The notes beneath the pieces are model-generated. The model saw only the letters and a list, made by a program, of their open reading frames with translations. It was not told the DNA's origin and did not search any database. Shown in pieces: positions 22,311-30,765 of a DNA stretch of 38,798 nt. The first letter of the stretch is position 1; every line of letters starts with the position of its first letter. Source of the DNA: an uncultured Oscillospiraceae bacterium (GTDB lineage: Bacteria; Bacillota; Clostridia; Oscillospirales; Oscillospiraceae); NCBI GenBank assembly GCA_934565615.1, contig CAKTIH010000003.1, forward strand, positions 1 to 38,798, in the 5' to 3' direction. A program made the translations under genes and the position numbers.

Positions 22311-24682
22311 GCGAGAGAAATGTAAAGGTCTGGTTCGGCGGCTGCTACAGAGAGCAGTGGTCGGAGAACTATATACTATCGATAATATACGAAAACCGCC
22401 GCTGCGTTGAGGCAGTGCCGGGCGAGGGAGTCTGGCTCCCCGCGGGCGGGGATGAGGAGCTGTGCAGACAGCTCCTCTCGCCTGAGTGCCCGGAGCTTAT
22501 GCAGGAGTACTTTCAGGCGGCGGCGACGGTGTATGACGCTGTGCGCGAGTGCCTGAGAGCGGGGCTCAAGCGCGACAGGCTCGCGGAGTTCCTGCACGGG
22601 GAAGCGAATCCGCTTGCAGCGCCGGAGCTCATGCGTCTGCTGATGGACGACTGCGGCTTCCCGCTCATAGAAGCATACCGCGTGACAGCCTCCTGCTGCC
22701 TTGATCTTCGCGCAGCATCCGTCCAGCCGCAGGAACTGTACCAGTACCAGCCGCGCACAGCGCATGTCGTGAGTGTGCTGCGCCAGACTGCCGGGAGCGT
22801 ACCGGCGCTGTCCTACGACAGCCGCATGGCGGAGTTCAGAAGCCCCGGCGGCGCAATCGAAGGCGGGAGCACCCTGCGCCTTGCGTTCAGACGGCTCGGC
22901 GGCACGGTGAAGAGCGCGCACCTTGAGCTCTGGGGCGACAATATGGAGCACAGCTGCTCTATGGAAAACGATGGGGACATATATTATGTAAACCTAACGC
23001 TGCCCGAGGAGCCGCAGGCGCTATGGTACGCGTTCTATATTGAGACCGATCACAGCGCGCAGTGGCTCTGCCCGGACGCGACGGGATACACCGGCAGGAT
23101 ATGCTCGAGCCGCGAGTCGGGCTTTCGGCTGACGGTGTATAAAAAGGGCTTTGAAACACCGGCATGGTTCAGAAAAAGGGTGATGTACCAGATATTCCCG
23201 GACCGCTTCGCCTTCTCGAACGACGGCACGGCGGAGGCTGGAATAGAGTATCACAAGCGCCTTGGCCAGACACCGGAGCTGCACGCGAGCCTTGACGAGC
23301 CGGTGCGCTGGCAGCCGCGCAGCTGGGAGAAGTCCTACAGTCCCGATGATTTCTACGGCGGGACGCTGAAGGGTATCGAGCAGAAGCTCCCGTACCTCAA
23401 GGAGCTTGGCATTGGCGTCGTGTACCTCAACCCCATAGTCGAGGCGAGGTCTAACCACCGCTACGATACCTCGGACTACTCGCGCCCCGACCCGATACTC
23501 GGGACGATGGAGGACTTCGAGCACCTTTGCGCGGAGGGGGAGAAGCAGGGGATACGGTTCATCCTTGACGGCGTGTACTCCCACACCGGCGCGGACAGCC
23601 GGTACTTCAACCGCTGCGGCAACTACGGCACGGAGGGAGCCTGTCAGGGACAGGATTCGGAGTTCTATTCTTGGTACGACTTCCGTCACTTCCCGGATGA
23701 TTACCGCTGCTGGTGGGGCTTCAAGGATCTGCCCGAGGTAAACGAGCAGAACCCCAAGTGGCAGGATGACATTGTCACGGGGGACAAGAGCATCGTCAAG
23801 CACTGGCTGCGCCACGGCGCGGCGGGCTGGCGGCTCGACGTGGCGGACGAGCTGCCCGACTCGATACTCGCGCTAATCCGCCAAGCGGCAAAGAGCGTGA
23901 AGCCTGACGCGCCGATAATCGGCGAGGTCTGGGAGGACGCGGTAACGAAGGAGAGCTACGGCTCGCGCCGCAATTACGCGCTGGGCTATTCGCTCGACTC
24001 GGTGATGAACTACCCGCTGCGCTCGGCGGTGCTGAGCTTCATGCACGGCTGGTCGGACACATACGGGCTGCGCGATTTTCTTGTTTCGCAGCAGATGAAT
24101 TACCCGAAGCCGCTGTACTATTCGCTTATGAACCTGCTGGGCTCACACGATGTTGACCGCCTGCGCACGGCGCTTGCGGCGGACAGAAACCTGCGCGAGC
24201 TTTCGCGCGAGGATCAGCTGAAATACGAGTTCAGCGAGGAGTCCCTTTCTCGCGCGCTGCGGCAGGAGCGGCTGTGCGCGGCGATACAGTTCGCTATCCC
24301 CGGCGTGCCGAGCATCTACTACGGCGACGAGCAGGGCATGTGCGGCGTGTGCGACCCGTTCAACCGTCTGCCCTTCAAGGAGGGCGAGAGGGAGCTGCAC
24401 GATTGGTACGCGCGCCTTGCGAATATGCGCAATTCCGCCGACGCGCTCTCCACGGGGCATGCGCGGTTCATGGCGGCGACGCGAGACGTGCTGCTTATCC
24501 TGCGCTGGATATCCGACGGGCGCGACGCCTTCGGGGACGCGGCAGAAAACGGCGCGTACCTCGCGGTCATCAACCGCGGCGCGGCAGAAGTGCGCTACCG
24601 GGCGGATTGCTCCGCCGCTGGCTGCGGTATCGTCGAGGGTACGGCCGGGCCGATGAGCGCGGAAATAATAAGGATTACATAA
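22298..24682 (+). CDS. GH13 alpha-glucan hydrolase (neopullulanase/alpha-amylase type) with unusual N-terminal domain
   Basis: A 794-residue protein without a signal peptide, so cytoplasmic. Residues 1-170 form a mostly helical region that I do not recognise. Residues 175-280 look like a CBM34-type beta sandwich. The barrel starts at VMYQIFPDRF near 296. GVVYLNPIVEARSNHRYDTS, DGVYSHTG, GWRLDVADELP (nucleophile D514), IIGEVWED (acid/base E543) and LLGSHDVDR (D618) are the conserved regions, all intact. IPGVPSIYYGDEQGMCGVCD follows. Close enzymes split alpha-1,4 and some alpha-1,6 bonds in maltodextrin, pullulan or cyclodextrin. The start overlaps the glgA stop by 13 bases, so it belongs to the glycogen operon and probably trims or degrades glycogen-derived dextrins. 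Confidence 0.9.
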   Translation: MDAVSERNVKVWFGGCYREQWSENYILSIIYENRRCVEAVPGEGVWLPAGGDEELCRQLLSPECPELMQEYFQAAATVYDAVRECLRAGLKRDRLAEFLHGEANPLAAPELMRLLMDDCGFPLIEAYRVTASCCLDLRAASVQPQELYQYQPRTAHVVSVLRQTAGSVPALSYDSRMAEFRSPGGAIEGGSTLRLAFRRLGGTVKSAHLELWGDNMEHSCSMENDGDIYYVNLTLPEEPQALWYAFYIETDHSAQWLCPDATGYTGRICSSRESGFRLTVYKKGFETPAWFRKRVMYQIFPDRFAFSNDGTAEAGIEYHKRLGQTPELHASLDEPVRWQPRSWEKSYSPDDFYGGTLKGIEQKLPYLKELGIGVVYLNPIVEARSNHRYDTSDYSRPDPILGTMEDFEHLCAEGEKQGIRFILDGVYSHTGADSRYFNRCGNYGTEGACQGQDSEFYSWYDFRHFPDDYRCWWGFKDLPEVNEQNPKWQDDIVTGDKSIVKHWLRHGAAGWRLDVADELPDSILALIRQAAKSVKPDAPIIGEVWEDAVTKESYGSRRNYALGYSLDSVMNYPLRSAVLSFMHGWSDTYGLRDFLVSQQMNYPKPLYYSLMNLLGSHDVDRLRTALAADRNLRELSREDQLKYEFSEESLSRALRQERLCAAIQFAIPGVPSIYYGDEQGMCGVCDPFNRLPFKEGERELHDWYARLANMRNSADALSTGHARFMAATRDVLLILRWISDGRDAFGDAAENGAYLAVINRGAAEVRYRADCSAAGCGIVEGTAGPMSAEIIRIT

Positions 24683-24727
24683 AATGGTTACAGAAGCGTT
24701 GCAATAATGACGCTTCTGTAACCATTT
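24682..24727 (+). terminator. 18-bp perfect inverted repeat closing the glycogen operon
   Basis: AAATGGTTACAGAAGCGT (24682-24699) and its perfect complement (24710-24727), 10-base loop, starting at the GH13 stop codon. It is followed only by GTTATCTAAAG, so termination may be weak. Its unusual length could also reflect an mRNA-stabilising 3' stem. Confidence 0.65.
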
Positions 24728-24784
24728 GTTATCTAAAGAACACGTTTTCTTAATAATGTCTAATAATTTGGGATTATTATGCGC

Positions 24785-24813
24785 TTGAAAATAAATCGTC
24801 AATATGGTATCAT
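24785..24813 (+). promoter_or_regulatory. promoter of the surface protein gene
   Basis: TTGAAA (24785-24790), 17 bases, TATCAT (24808-24813). A TAATAAT-TTGGG-ATTATTA inverted repeat (24761-24779) sits just before the -35. The leader at 24829-24893 is a row of four small hairpins (GCCT/AGGC, GATAT/ATATC, GCAA/TTGC, GCCGC/GCGGC). Confidence 0.6.
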
Positions 24814-24911
24814 AACACTGTATATGCAGCCTCGGTAAAGGCTGATATAAGCATATCGCAAGACTTTGCGCCGCGGGACATGATACCGGCGGCGGGAAGA
24901 GGAGACAAGCT

Positions 24912-27900
24912 ATGATAAAACTCAGAAAGCTTCTGGCATGCCTGATGATCGCGTGCATGGCGTTCAGCCTGATGCCGCTCGCGGCGTTTGCGACGGAGGG
25001 CGAGGACGGAAACGTGAATACGTGCGAAGAGCACAATTTTGATAGCAGCGGCGTATGCACCGTGTGCAAATACGGGTGCAAGCACGAGAACGCTGCGGAT
25101 GGAGCATGCCCTGACTGCGGCATGACCGTGGTGCAGGAGCAGTCGGATACTCAGGACGATAGCAGCGCTGCCGGCGGCGAAAATGGCAGCGGCGGCGAAA
25201 ACGCCAGCAGTGGCGAGAACGGCAGCGGTGCAGCTGGCGGCGGCACTGAGGGCGGCACCCCCGGCGGTAACGGTACTACCGGTGAGGGCGGCAGCGGCAC
25301 TACTGGCGAAAGTGGCAGCAGTGGTGAGAACGGCAGCGGTGCAGCTGGCGGCGGCACTGAGGGCGGCACCCCCAGCGGTAACGGCACTACCGGTGAGGGC
25401 GGCAGCGGCACTACTGGTGAGGGCAAGACTGGCGCGACGACAAACAAAGTCGCTAAGATTGGCGAGACGGAGTACGCTACCCTTGCGGACGCCGTTGACG
25501 CTATGAAAGACGGCGATACTGTCACACTGCTTGACTACGTGACGGAGAATGTTATCTTCAATAAGAACGGTACGATCGATCTCGGCTCTTACAGCATCAC
25601 CGGCGCTGTCGCTATTCAGGCAAACGTTACCTTTGTCGGCGGCAGTGTGGAGCAGGGAGATATTGCGAATGCTGCGATAGTAATAAACAGCGGCAGCCTG
25701 ACGCTTAACGGCACGACCGTTACCGGCAGCAACGGCATATGCGTCGAGACGACGGGAGCGGCTTCCGTTATAGTCGGCAGCAACAGCACGATCACAGGTA
25801 CAGAGGGCTATGGAATTTGCCAGACTGTGGTCGATCCCGAATTAAAGGGAACGCTCAGCGTTATATGCAAAATGGACTCGAATATTAAGGCGAAGACCGT
25901 TGGCGTAGAAATAAAGAGCGGCTCATATACTGCTGAGAGCGACATGGACGTCATGGACAGAATCGAATGCCCGGGGGCAGTAGTGCTCAAAATCGACGAG
26001 GGCAGCTATAACATCTGCGGCGGTATGTTTATCGGCGACTTCAGCTTTGGCGGGGGTGTGACCGGCAGCATCACCGGCGGCCTCTTTTCATTCGATCCGA
26101 CCAGCTATCTTCTTAAAGACGAGTACATAGTGATAGAACGTGACACACTGTATGAGGTGGTGAAGGGGACAAAGGTCGGAGAGGCCTATGTCTATACTGA
26201 GACGGTAAGAGAAAATACCTCGACTGTTACCGCCGCAGACGAGCTCACTGTTGCAGATGCCCCGGCAAAGACCGAGGGCGCTGGCAGCGCGATCAATAAG
26301 GACACTGTGCTCAGTAAGGCTGCTGGCTTTAAGACCGGCGATAATGTGGAGATAAATGTCAGTCTGAAGGCAGAGGTCAAGGAAGCGGAGAAGGACGCCA
26401 ACGGAGCTATAAGCTCCGCAACCTATTCACTGACGCCCGAGATCACGCTGAATGTAAAGGGTGAGACTGGCACTCAGTCCATTCCTTATGACGCATCTAT
26501 GATCAACGGCAGAGAGATCACCGTCACTGTTCCTCTTGTGAACGGTTTTGTTCCGGAGACTATAGTACATATACATGCTGACGGCAGTGCGGATATGTAT
26601 AAGAAAGGCAGTGCAGCGTCACTCACGGAATTTGTCGTGAGTACTGATAACACGACGGTGAGCTTCAAGGTCACGTCATTCAGCGACTTTGTCATGTACG
26701 CGAATGCGATGGTATGTGAAGTCCTCGATAAGACCGGAGCTTTCCAGAAAGGGTGCGGCAGCTTCTCTGATGCGTGGCACGCTGTTTGTGACGCTGCTGA
26801 TGACGGTGAATCGGGCTGGACAATTAAGCTGCTGCAGGATGTGAGTGTAGACGATGATGCTGAATATTCGTATGGATTAAATGCTTTGACATGGAAGCTC
26901 GACCTTGCGGGGAAGACGCTCAGCACCAACAATTTTTATGTACACGGCACAGACACTAAAGAACAGAACATAACGATAATGGACAGCTCAGCGGCTAAGT
27001 CCGGAAAAGTCGTCGGCACTGGAACAGCCGCAACGATCGATATAGGCCCCAACAGTGTTCTGACGCTTGAGAGCGGCACTATAGAGCATACGGGCGGCAG
27101 CGCCGCTGTCCGAAAAAACACGAGAAGCCAAGTGAGCGCGCAGCTCATCATTAAAGGCGGCACTGTGAAGGGCACACCGGCAGTGGAAGCTGACGCTTGC
27201 ACTGTAACGATAGAAGACGGCACGATCATTAGTACGGGCACTGCCATTGATCCGGTCACTAATGTGAGCAGCGATTCGCCCGCGATACTCGTGAATGACA
27301 ATGTCAACATAACAATTAGCGGTGGCAGTGTGACCAACACAAACAGCAACGGCGTTGCTGTCTCGATAAACGGCACAAGCGCACAGTTCACCATGACAGG
27401 CGGCACCATAAATGGCAGCACTAAGGGCATTGACATGTACGGCGGAACTGTGCAAATAAGCAATGGTACCATAATGGGCGCGACAGCCATAAATACTGTC
27501 GGTCGCAGCGTAACGATAACTGGCGGTACGCTCGACAGCACGGATACCAATGCCACTCAGGAAGTCGTGCTCGGTATGGGGAGCCCGGCGGTCGCGATAT
27601 CCGGCGGCTCGTTTGGTCACAAGGTTCCCTCTGCTCAGTGCGCAGCCGGCTATGCGCCTACGGAGAAGGACAACAGCGGCAGATACAGCGTCGCGCTTCA
27701 AGTCGCCCAATCCACAACGGCGGGCGGTGTGACCACAAAGCATTCCACCGTGCAGGCAGCAATTGACGCGGCAGGAGAGGGCGGAACTGTCAAGCTCCTT
27801 GCGGACAGCAGCGACTCTGCCAATGTTCAAAAGTCGATGACGATAGACGGCAACGGCAAAAAGATGGGCACGCTGAACGTGAATGCCGCGGCCAAGGTCA

Positions 27901-28679
27901 CGGTAAAGAACCTCAAGGCGACCGAGGTCAATGTTTTCGCGAGCGCGACGGCAGATTTCAGCGGTGCATCGACCGAGATCGGCAAGCTTAACAACAGCGG
28001 CACAGTGAGCATCTCCGAGGGCAAGTACAAGGCCATCGGCGGCACGGGTACATATAGCATCACCGGCGGGCTGTTCAGCACAAAGGTCGATGACAAATGG
28101 TGCGCAAAGGTCCCGGTCGACGGAAAGACCACCGGCACGGCATCGAGCCTGACGAAGTATACCGCGGTCGCAAATACCGATCCTGCGACTAAGGACGAAT
28201 ACCCGTACACGGTGGCAGTGGCTCCCGCACCGAGGATAACCAAGATCTCCAACAGCGCCTATTTCCAGAGAAACTCCAACGGAACTCTCACGATCTATAC
28301 AGACAGGACTGTTGACGAACTCGTCAAGAACACCAATACCTATCAGCAGGATCAATACCCCTACCGCTGCCTGACCGTAACGAGCGCGAACGGCACCACC
28401 AATATCATCACCCCGCGCTATTACACCGTCACGCCTGACGACAACGGCAACGCGGTCATAACGATCTCGAACGAGTTCCTCAAGTACCGCACAGTCGGCA
28501 CCTATAGCGTCCAGGTGGAGTACACCACTGGTGTTACGCAGCCGGAGACCTTCCGCGTCGGCACCTCGCCCAAGACCGGCGATGAGAGCAACATCGGCCT
28601 GTGGATAGGCATCATGGCATGCTCGGCGATCATCATCGGCTGCGGCGCATTCGTGCTCATCCACAAGAATAAGAAGTAA
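24912..28679 (+). CDS. sortase-anchored beta-helical surface protein
   Basis: A 1255-residue exported protein. The signal peptide ends near AAFATEG (residue 29). A Cys-rich stretch follows, CEEHNFDSSGVCTVC and CPDCGMTVV, zinc-ribbon-like units common in clostridial surface proteins. Residues about 80-178 are a Gly/Thr/Ser/Glu linker with a 37-residue repeat. AKIGETEYATLADAVDAMKD near 183 and STVQAAIDAAGEGGTVKLLA near 948 open two parallel beta-helix (pectate-lyase-like) regions, each with many rungs such as ITGGLFS and ISGGSVTN. The C-terminus has an SPKTG signal (about 1219-1223, a variant LPXTG), one helix and the tail HKNKK, so sortase should link it to peptidoglycan. It is probably an adhesin or glycan-binding protein; no catalytic residues are apparent. 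AGAGGAG lies 7-8 bases before the ATG. The sortase gene is not here. Confidence 0.88.
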   Translation: MIKLRKLLACLMIACMAFSLMPLAAFATEGEDGNVNTCEEHNFDSSGVCTVCKYGCKHENAADGACPDCGMTVVQEQSDTQDDSSAAGGENGSGGENASSGENGSGAAGGGTEGGTPGGNGTTGEGGSGTTGESGSSGENGSGAAGGGTEGGTPSGNGTTGEGGSGTTGEGKTGATTNKVAKIGETEYATLADAVDAMKDGDTVTLLDYVTENVIFNKNGTIDLGSYSITGAVAIQANVTFVGGSVEQGDIANAAIVINSGSLTLNGTTVTGSNGICVETTGAASVIVGSNSTITGTEGYGICQTVVDPELKGTLSVICKMDSNIKAKTVGVEIKSGSYTAESDMDVMDRIECPGAVVLKIDEGSYNICGGMFIGDFSFGGGVTGSITGGLFSFDPTSYLLKDEYIVIERDTLYEVVKGTKVGEAYVYTETVRENTSTVTAADELTVADAPAKTEGAGSAINKDTVLSKAAGFKTGDNVEINVSLKAEVKEAEKDANGAISSATYSLTPEITLNVKGETGTQSIPYDASMINGREITVTVPLVNGFVPETIVHIHADGSADMYKKGSAASLTEFVVSTDNTTVSFKVTSFSDFVMYANAMVCEVLDKTGAFQKGCGSFSDAWHAVCDAADDGESGWTIKLLQDVSVDDDAEYSYGLNALTWKLDLAGKTLSTNNFYVHGTDTKEQNITIMDSSAAKSGKVVGTGTAATIDIGPNSVLTLESGTIEHTGGSAAVRKNTRSQVSAQLIIKGGTVKGTPAVEADACTVTIEDGTIISTGTAIDPVTNVSSDSPAILVNDNVNITISGGSVTNTNSNGVAVSINGTSAQFTMTGGTINGSTKGIDMYGGTVQISNGTIMGATAINTVGRSVTITGGTLDSTDTNATQEVVLGMGSPAVAISGGSFGHKVPSAQCAAGYAPTEKDNSGRYSVALQVAQSTTAGGVTTKHSTVQAAIDAAGEGGTVKLLADSSDSANVQKSMTIDGNGKKMGTLNVNAAAKVTVKNLKATEVNVFASATADFSGASTEIGKLNNSGTVSISEGKYKAIGGTGTYSITGGLFSTKVDDKWCAKVPVDGKTTGTASSLTKYTAVANTDPATKDEYPYTVAVAPAPRITKISNSAYFQRNSNGTLTIYTDRTVDELVKNTNTYQQDQYPYRCLTVTSANGTTNIITPRYYTVTPDDNGNAVITISNEFLKYRTVGTYSVQVEYTTGVTQPETFRVGTSPKTGDESNIGLWIGIMACSAIIIGCGAFVLIHKNKK
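25206..25421 (+). repeat. 111-bp direct repeat in the surface-protein linker
   Basis: Two nearly identical copies with a 111-bp period (37 codons), about 25206-25310 and 25317-25421, encoding GSGAAGGGTEGGTP plus GNGTTGEGGSGTTGE. They differ by a few mostly silent changes, so copy number may vary between strains. Confidence 0.85.
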
Positions 28680-28687
28680 AGCCCAAT

Positions 28688-28721
28688 AAAAAATTACCGT
28701 CCCGCGGGACGGTAATTTTTT
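28688..28721. terminator. bidirectional terminator of the surface protein and TSUP genes
   Basis: A perfect 34-bp palindrome with a GC-rich middle (ACCGTCCCGCGGGACGGT) flanked by six A and six T, giving a classic intrinsic terminator on both strands. Confidence 0.92.
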
Positions 28722-28732
28722 ATATCTTAATT

Positions 28733-29455
28733 TTATAACCCAAGCAGATTCAGAACGCCGCTGATGCCGACAGCGGTGTAGACGGCAAAGCCCATGCGTC
28801 GGTCGTCAAGCTTGTCGACAACGCGGTTGGCGATAAGAAAGCCGATGAGGATAAACACCGAACCGAAAAGGATCACCGGCAGCTCCGCCGCAGTGACTAT
28901 GCCGTTTCTTATGCGCACGTATGAGCTCCAGATATTGTTCAACAGGAACAGCGTCTCGATCGTTGCGAGGTATTCCTCCTTGCTGTCGGTATTGGCGAGG
29001 TAGTAGACCGCCATCAGCGGACCGCCGACGGCAAACAGACCGCTGCACACACCGGAGAAAATTATCGCCGCAGTGCTGACCCAGATGCTCCACTTGCCGT
29101 GATCCTTTCCATGGAGGAAGAAATGGTACAGTGCCAGCAGGATAAGGAAGCCGCCGAAGCAGCGCTTTAGCAGCGCTTGATCGACATACGGCGCGAGCCT
29201 GATCGCCGCAGTCGCGAACACGGAATACAGCAGCAGCGGAAGAACGACCTTGCGCGGGTTTATGTGCTTGCGGTAGCGGTACACCATCGCCGCGATGAGC
29301 GCGATGTTCATGATGCAGGAGACGCCGGCCGCCTGACTTAATGAATAATAAAACGGCAGCGCGATCATCAGGATTATACCCGCGCCGAAGCCGCAGCTGC
29401 CCTGAACAACGCCGGAGATAAGCGCGGCGAGCGCTACAATTAGATTTTCAATCAT
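28733..29455 (-). CDS. TSUP family (TauE/SafE) transporter
   Basis: A 240-residue membrane protein with about 8 hydrophobic helices. It starts MIENLIVALAALISGVVQGS with CGFGAGIILMIAL, the first TauE/SafE repeat (GxxxGxGGG-like). FSGVCSGLFAVGGPLMAVYY near 134 is the second repeat. The family exports sulfite, sulfoacetate or other sulfur- or carbon-containing anions; the substrate is unknown. It diverges from thiI-cinA, and thiI handles sulfur for tRNA, but a functional link would be speculation. Its own consensus promoter lies upstream. Confidence 0.88.
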   Translation of the reverse strand: MIENLIVALAALISGVVQGSCGFGAGIILMIALPFYYSLSQAAGVSCIMNIALIAAMVYRYRKHINPRKVVLPLLLYSVFATAAIRLAPYVDQALLKRCFGGFLILLALYHFFLHGKDHGKWSIWVSTAAIIFSGVCSGLFAVGGPLMAVYYLANTDSKEEYLATIETLFLLNNIWSSYVRIRNGIVTAAELPVILFGSVFILIGFLIANRVVDKLDDRRMGFAVYTAVGISGVLNLLGL

Positions 29456-29491
29456 TTTTCTGCTCTCGACAATCTATAACAGAATGCGCAT

Positions 29492-29520
29492 ATTGTAATC
29501 CGGTTTACCGGTATTGTCAA
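29492..29520 (-). promoter_or_regulatory. promoter of the TSUP gene with operator-like spacer
   Basis: Read leftward: TTGACA (29515-29520), 17 bases, TACAAT (29492-29497). The spacer contains CGGT-TT-ACCG (29501-29510), a short palindrome that may be an operator. I found no convincing promoter for thiI in the rest of the region. Confidence 0.7.
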
Positions 29521-29592
29521 CTTATGTATGGCGTTTTTTGAAATAGTATGGTAATATATAGTTTACTGTCTGAAAACCAAGGAGATGTACAG

Positions 29593-30765
29593 ATGAACGA
29601 TATAATTCTGCTCAAACTGGGCGAGATAGTCCTCAAGGGGCTTAACAGGAGAAGCTTTGAACAAAAGCTGACGGCGAATGTCCGCCGCCGCCTTGCGCCG
29701 ATAGGGAAGTTCCGCGTCTACTGCCTCCAGTCGATAATCTATGTCGAGGGCGAGGACGGGGCGGATATGGATACCGCGTTCGAGGCGCTCAAGAAGGTGT
29801 TCGGCGTAATAAGCCTGACGCGCGCCGCCGCCTGCGAAAAGGACAAGGACGCGATAGCGAAGCTCGCCATTGAGTATCTGCGCGAGGATATGCTGCGCGC
29901 GAAGAGCTTCAAGGTCGAGACGCGCCGCAGCGACAAGGCCTTTCCCATGACGAGCATCGAGCTGAGCCAGTATGTCGGCAACGCATTGAGCGACGCTTAT
30001 GAGGATATTGAGGTCGACGTGCACGACCCGGAGCTTGTAGTCCACATCGAGGTGCGCGACCTTGCGGCCTACGTACACGCTATGCCCGTCCACGGCGCGG
30101 GCGGCCTGCCGGTCGGGTGCAGCGGCACCGCGGTGACGCTCCTCTCCGGCGGCATCGACAGCCCCGTGTCGACCTACATGATCGCAAAGCGCGGCGTGCA
30201 TCTTATCCCGGTACACTTTTTCTCTTTCCCGTACACCTCACAGCAGGCGAAGGACAAGGTCATTGAGCTTGGCCGCTTGCTCACCGAATACTGCGGGAAG
30301 ATGACGATGGAGGTCGTGCCCTTCACGCACATTCAGGAGGAGATACGCGACAAGTGCCCCGAAGAGTATTTCACGCTGATAATGCGCCGCTTTATGATGC
30401 GCATTGCAGAGCAGATCGCCCAGCGCAGCAACGCCAAGGCCATCGTCACCGGTGAAAATCTCGGCCAGGTCGCAAGCCAGACTATGGAGGCCATGGCTTC
30501 CACGCAGGCGGTCATGACGCTGCCGATACTCCAGCCGCTTATCGGTATGGACAAGGAGGAGATAGTCGAGCGCGCAAGGCAGATCGGCACCTTTGAGACG
30601 TCCATCCTACCGTATGAGGACTGCTGCACCGTCTTTACTCCGCGCCACCCGAGGACGCGCCCGAAGCTGCATGAGGTCGAGCGTGCAGAGTCGAAGCTGG
30701 ATGTCGATGCGCTTGTTGCCGAGGCGCTTGAGGGAATCGAAAGGATAGAGCTGGACCATGAGTAA
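29593..30765 (+). CDS. thiI: tRNA uracil 4-sulfurtransferase
   Basis: A 390-residue cytoplasmic enzyme that adenylates U8 of tRNA and inserts sulfur to give 4-thiouridine; in many bacteria it also supplies sulfur for the thiazole of thiamin. The N-terminal ferredoxin-like and THUMP domains cover about residues 1-165 (LLKLGEIVLKGLNRRSFEQK). The PP-loop is SGGIDSPV at 185-192. IVTGENLGQVASQTMEAM near 290 and YEDCCTVFTPRHPRTRP near 344 hold the family motif and candidate Cys. There is no C-terminal rhodanese domain, as in other Firmicutes. AAGGAG lies 8 bases before the chosen ATG; an in-frame ATG at 29548 has no site. It overlaps cinA by 8 bases. Confidence 0.96.
   Translation: MNDIILLKLGEIVLKGLNRRSFEQKLTANVRRRLAPIGKFRVYCLQSIIYVEGEDGADMDTAFEALKKVFGVISLTRAAACEKDKDAIAKLAIEYLREDMLRAKSFKVETRRSDKAFPMTSIELSQYVGNALSDAYEDIEVDVHDPELVVHIEVRDLAAYVHAMPVHGAGGLPVGCSGTAVTLLSGGIDSPVSTYMIAKRGVHLIPVHFFSFPYTSQQAKDKVIELGRLLTEYCGKMTMEVVPFTHIQEEIRDKCPEEYFTLIMRRFMMRIAEQIAQRSNAKAIVTGENLGQVASQTMEAMASTQAVMTLPILQPLIGMDKEEIVERARQIGTFETSILPYEDCCTVFTPRHPRTRPKLHEVERAESKLDVDALVAEALEGIERIELDHE

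Noticed and set aside
26988..28664. 558-codon leftward open frame
   Set aside because: It is the reverse strand of the surface protein gene; its Cys/Arg/Ala-rich translation has no recognisable fold.
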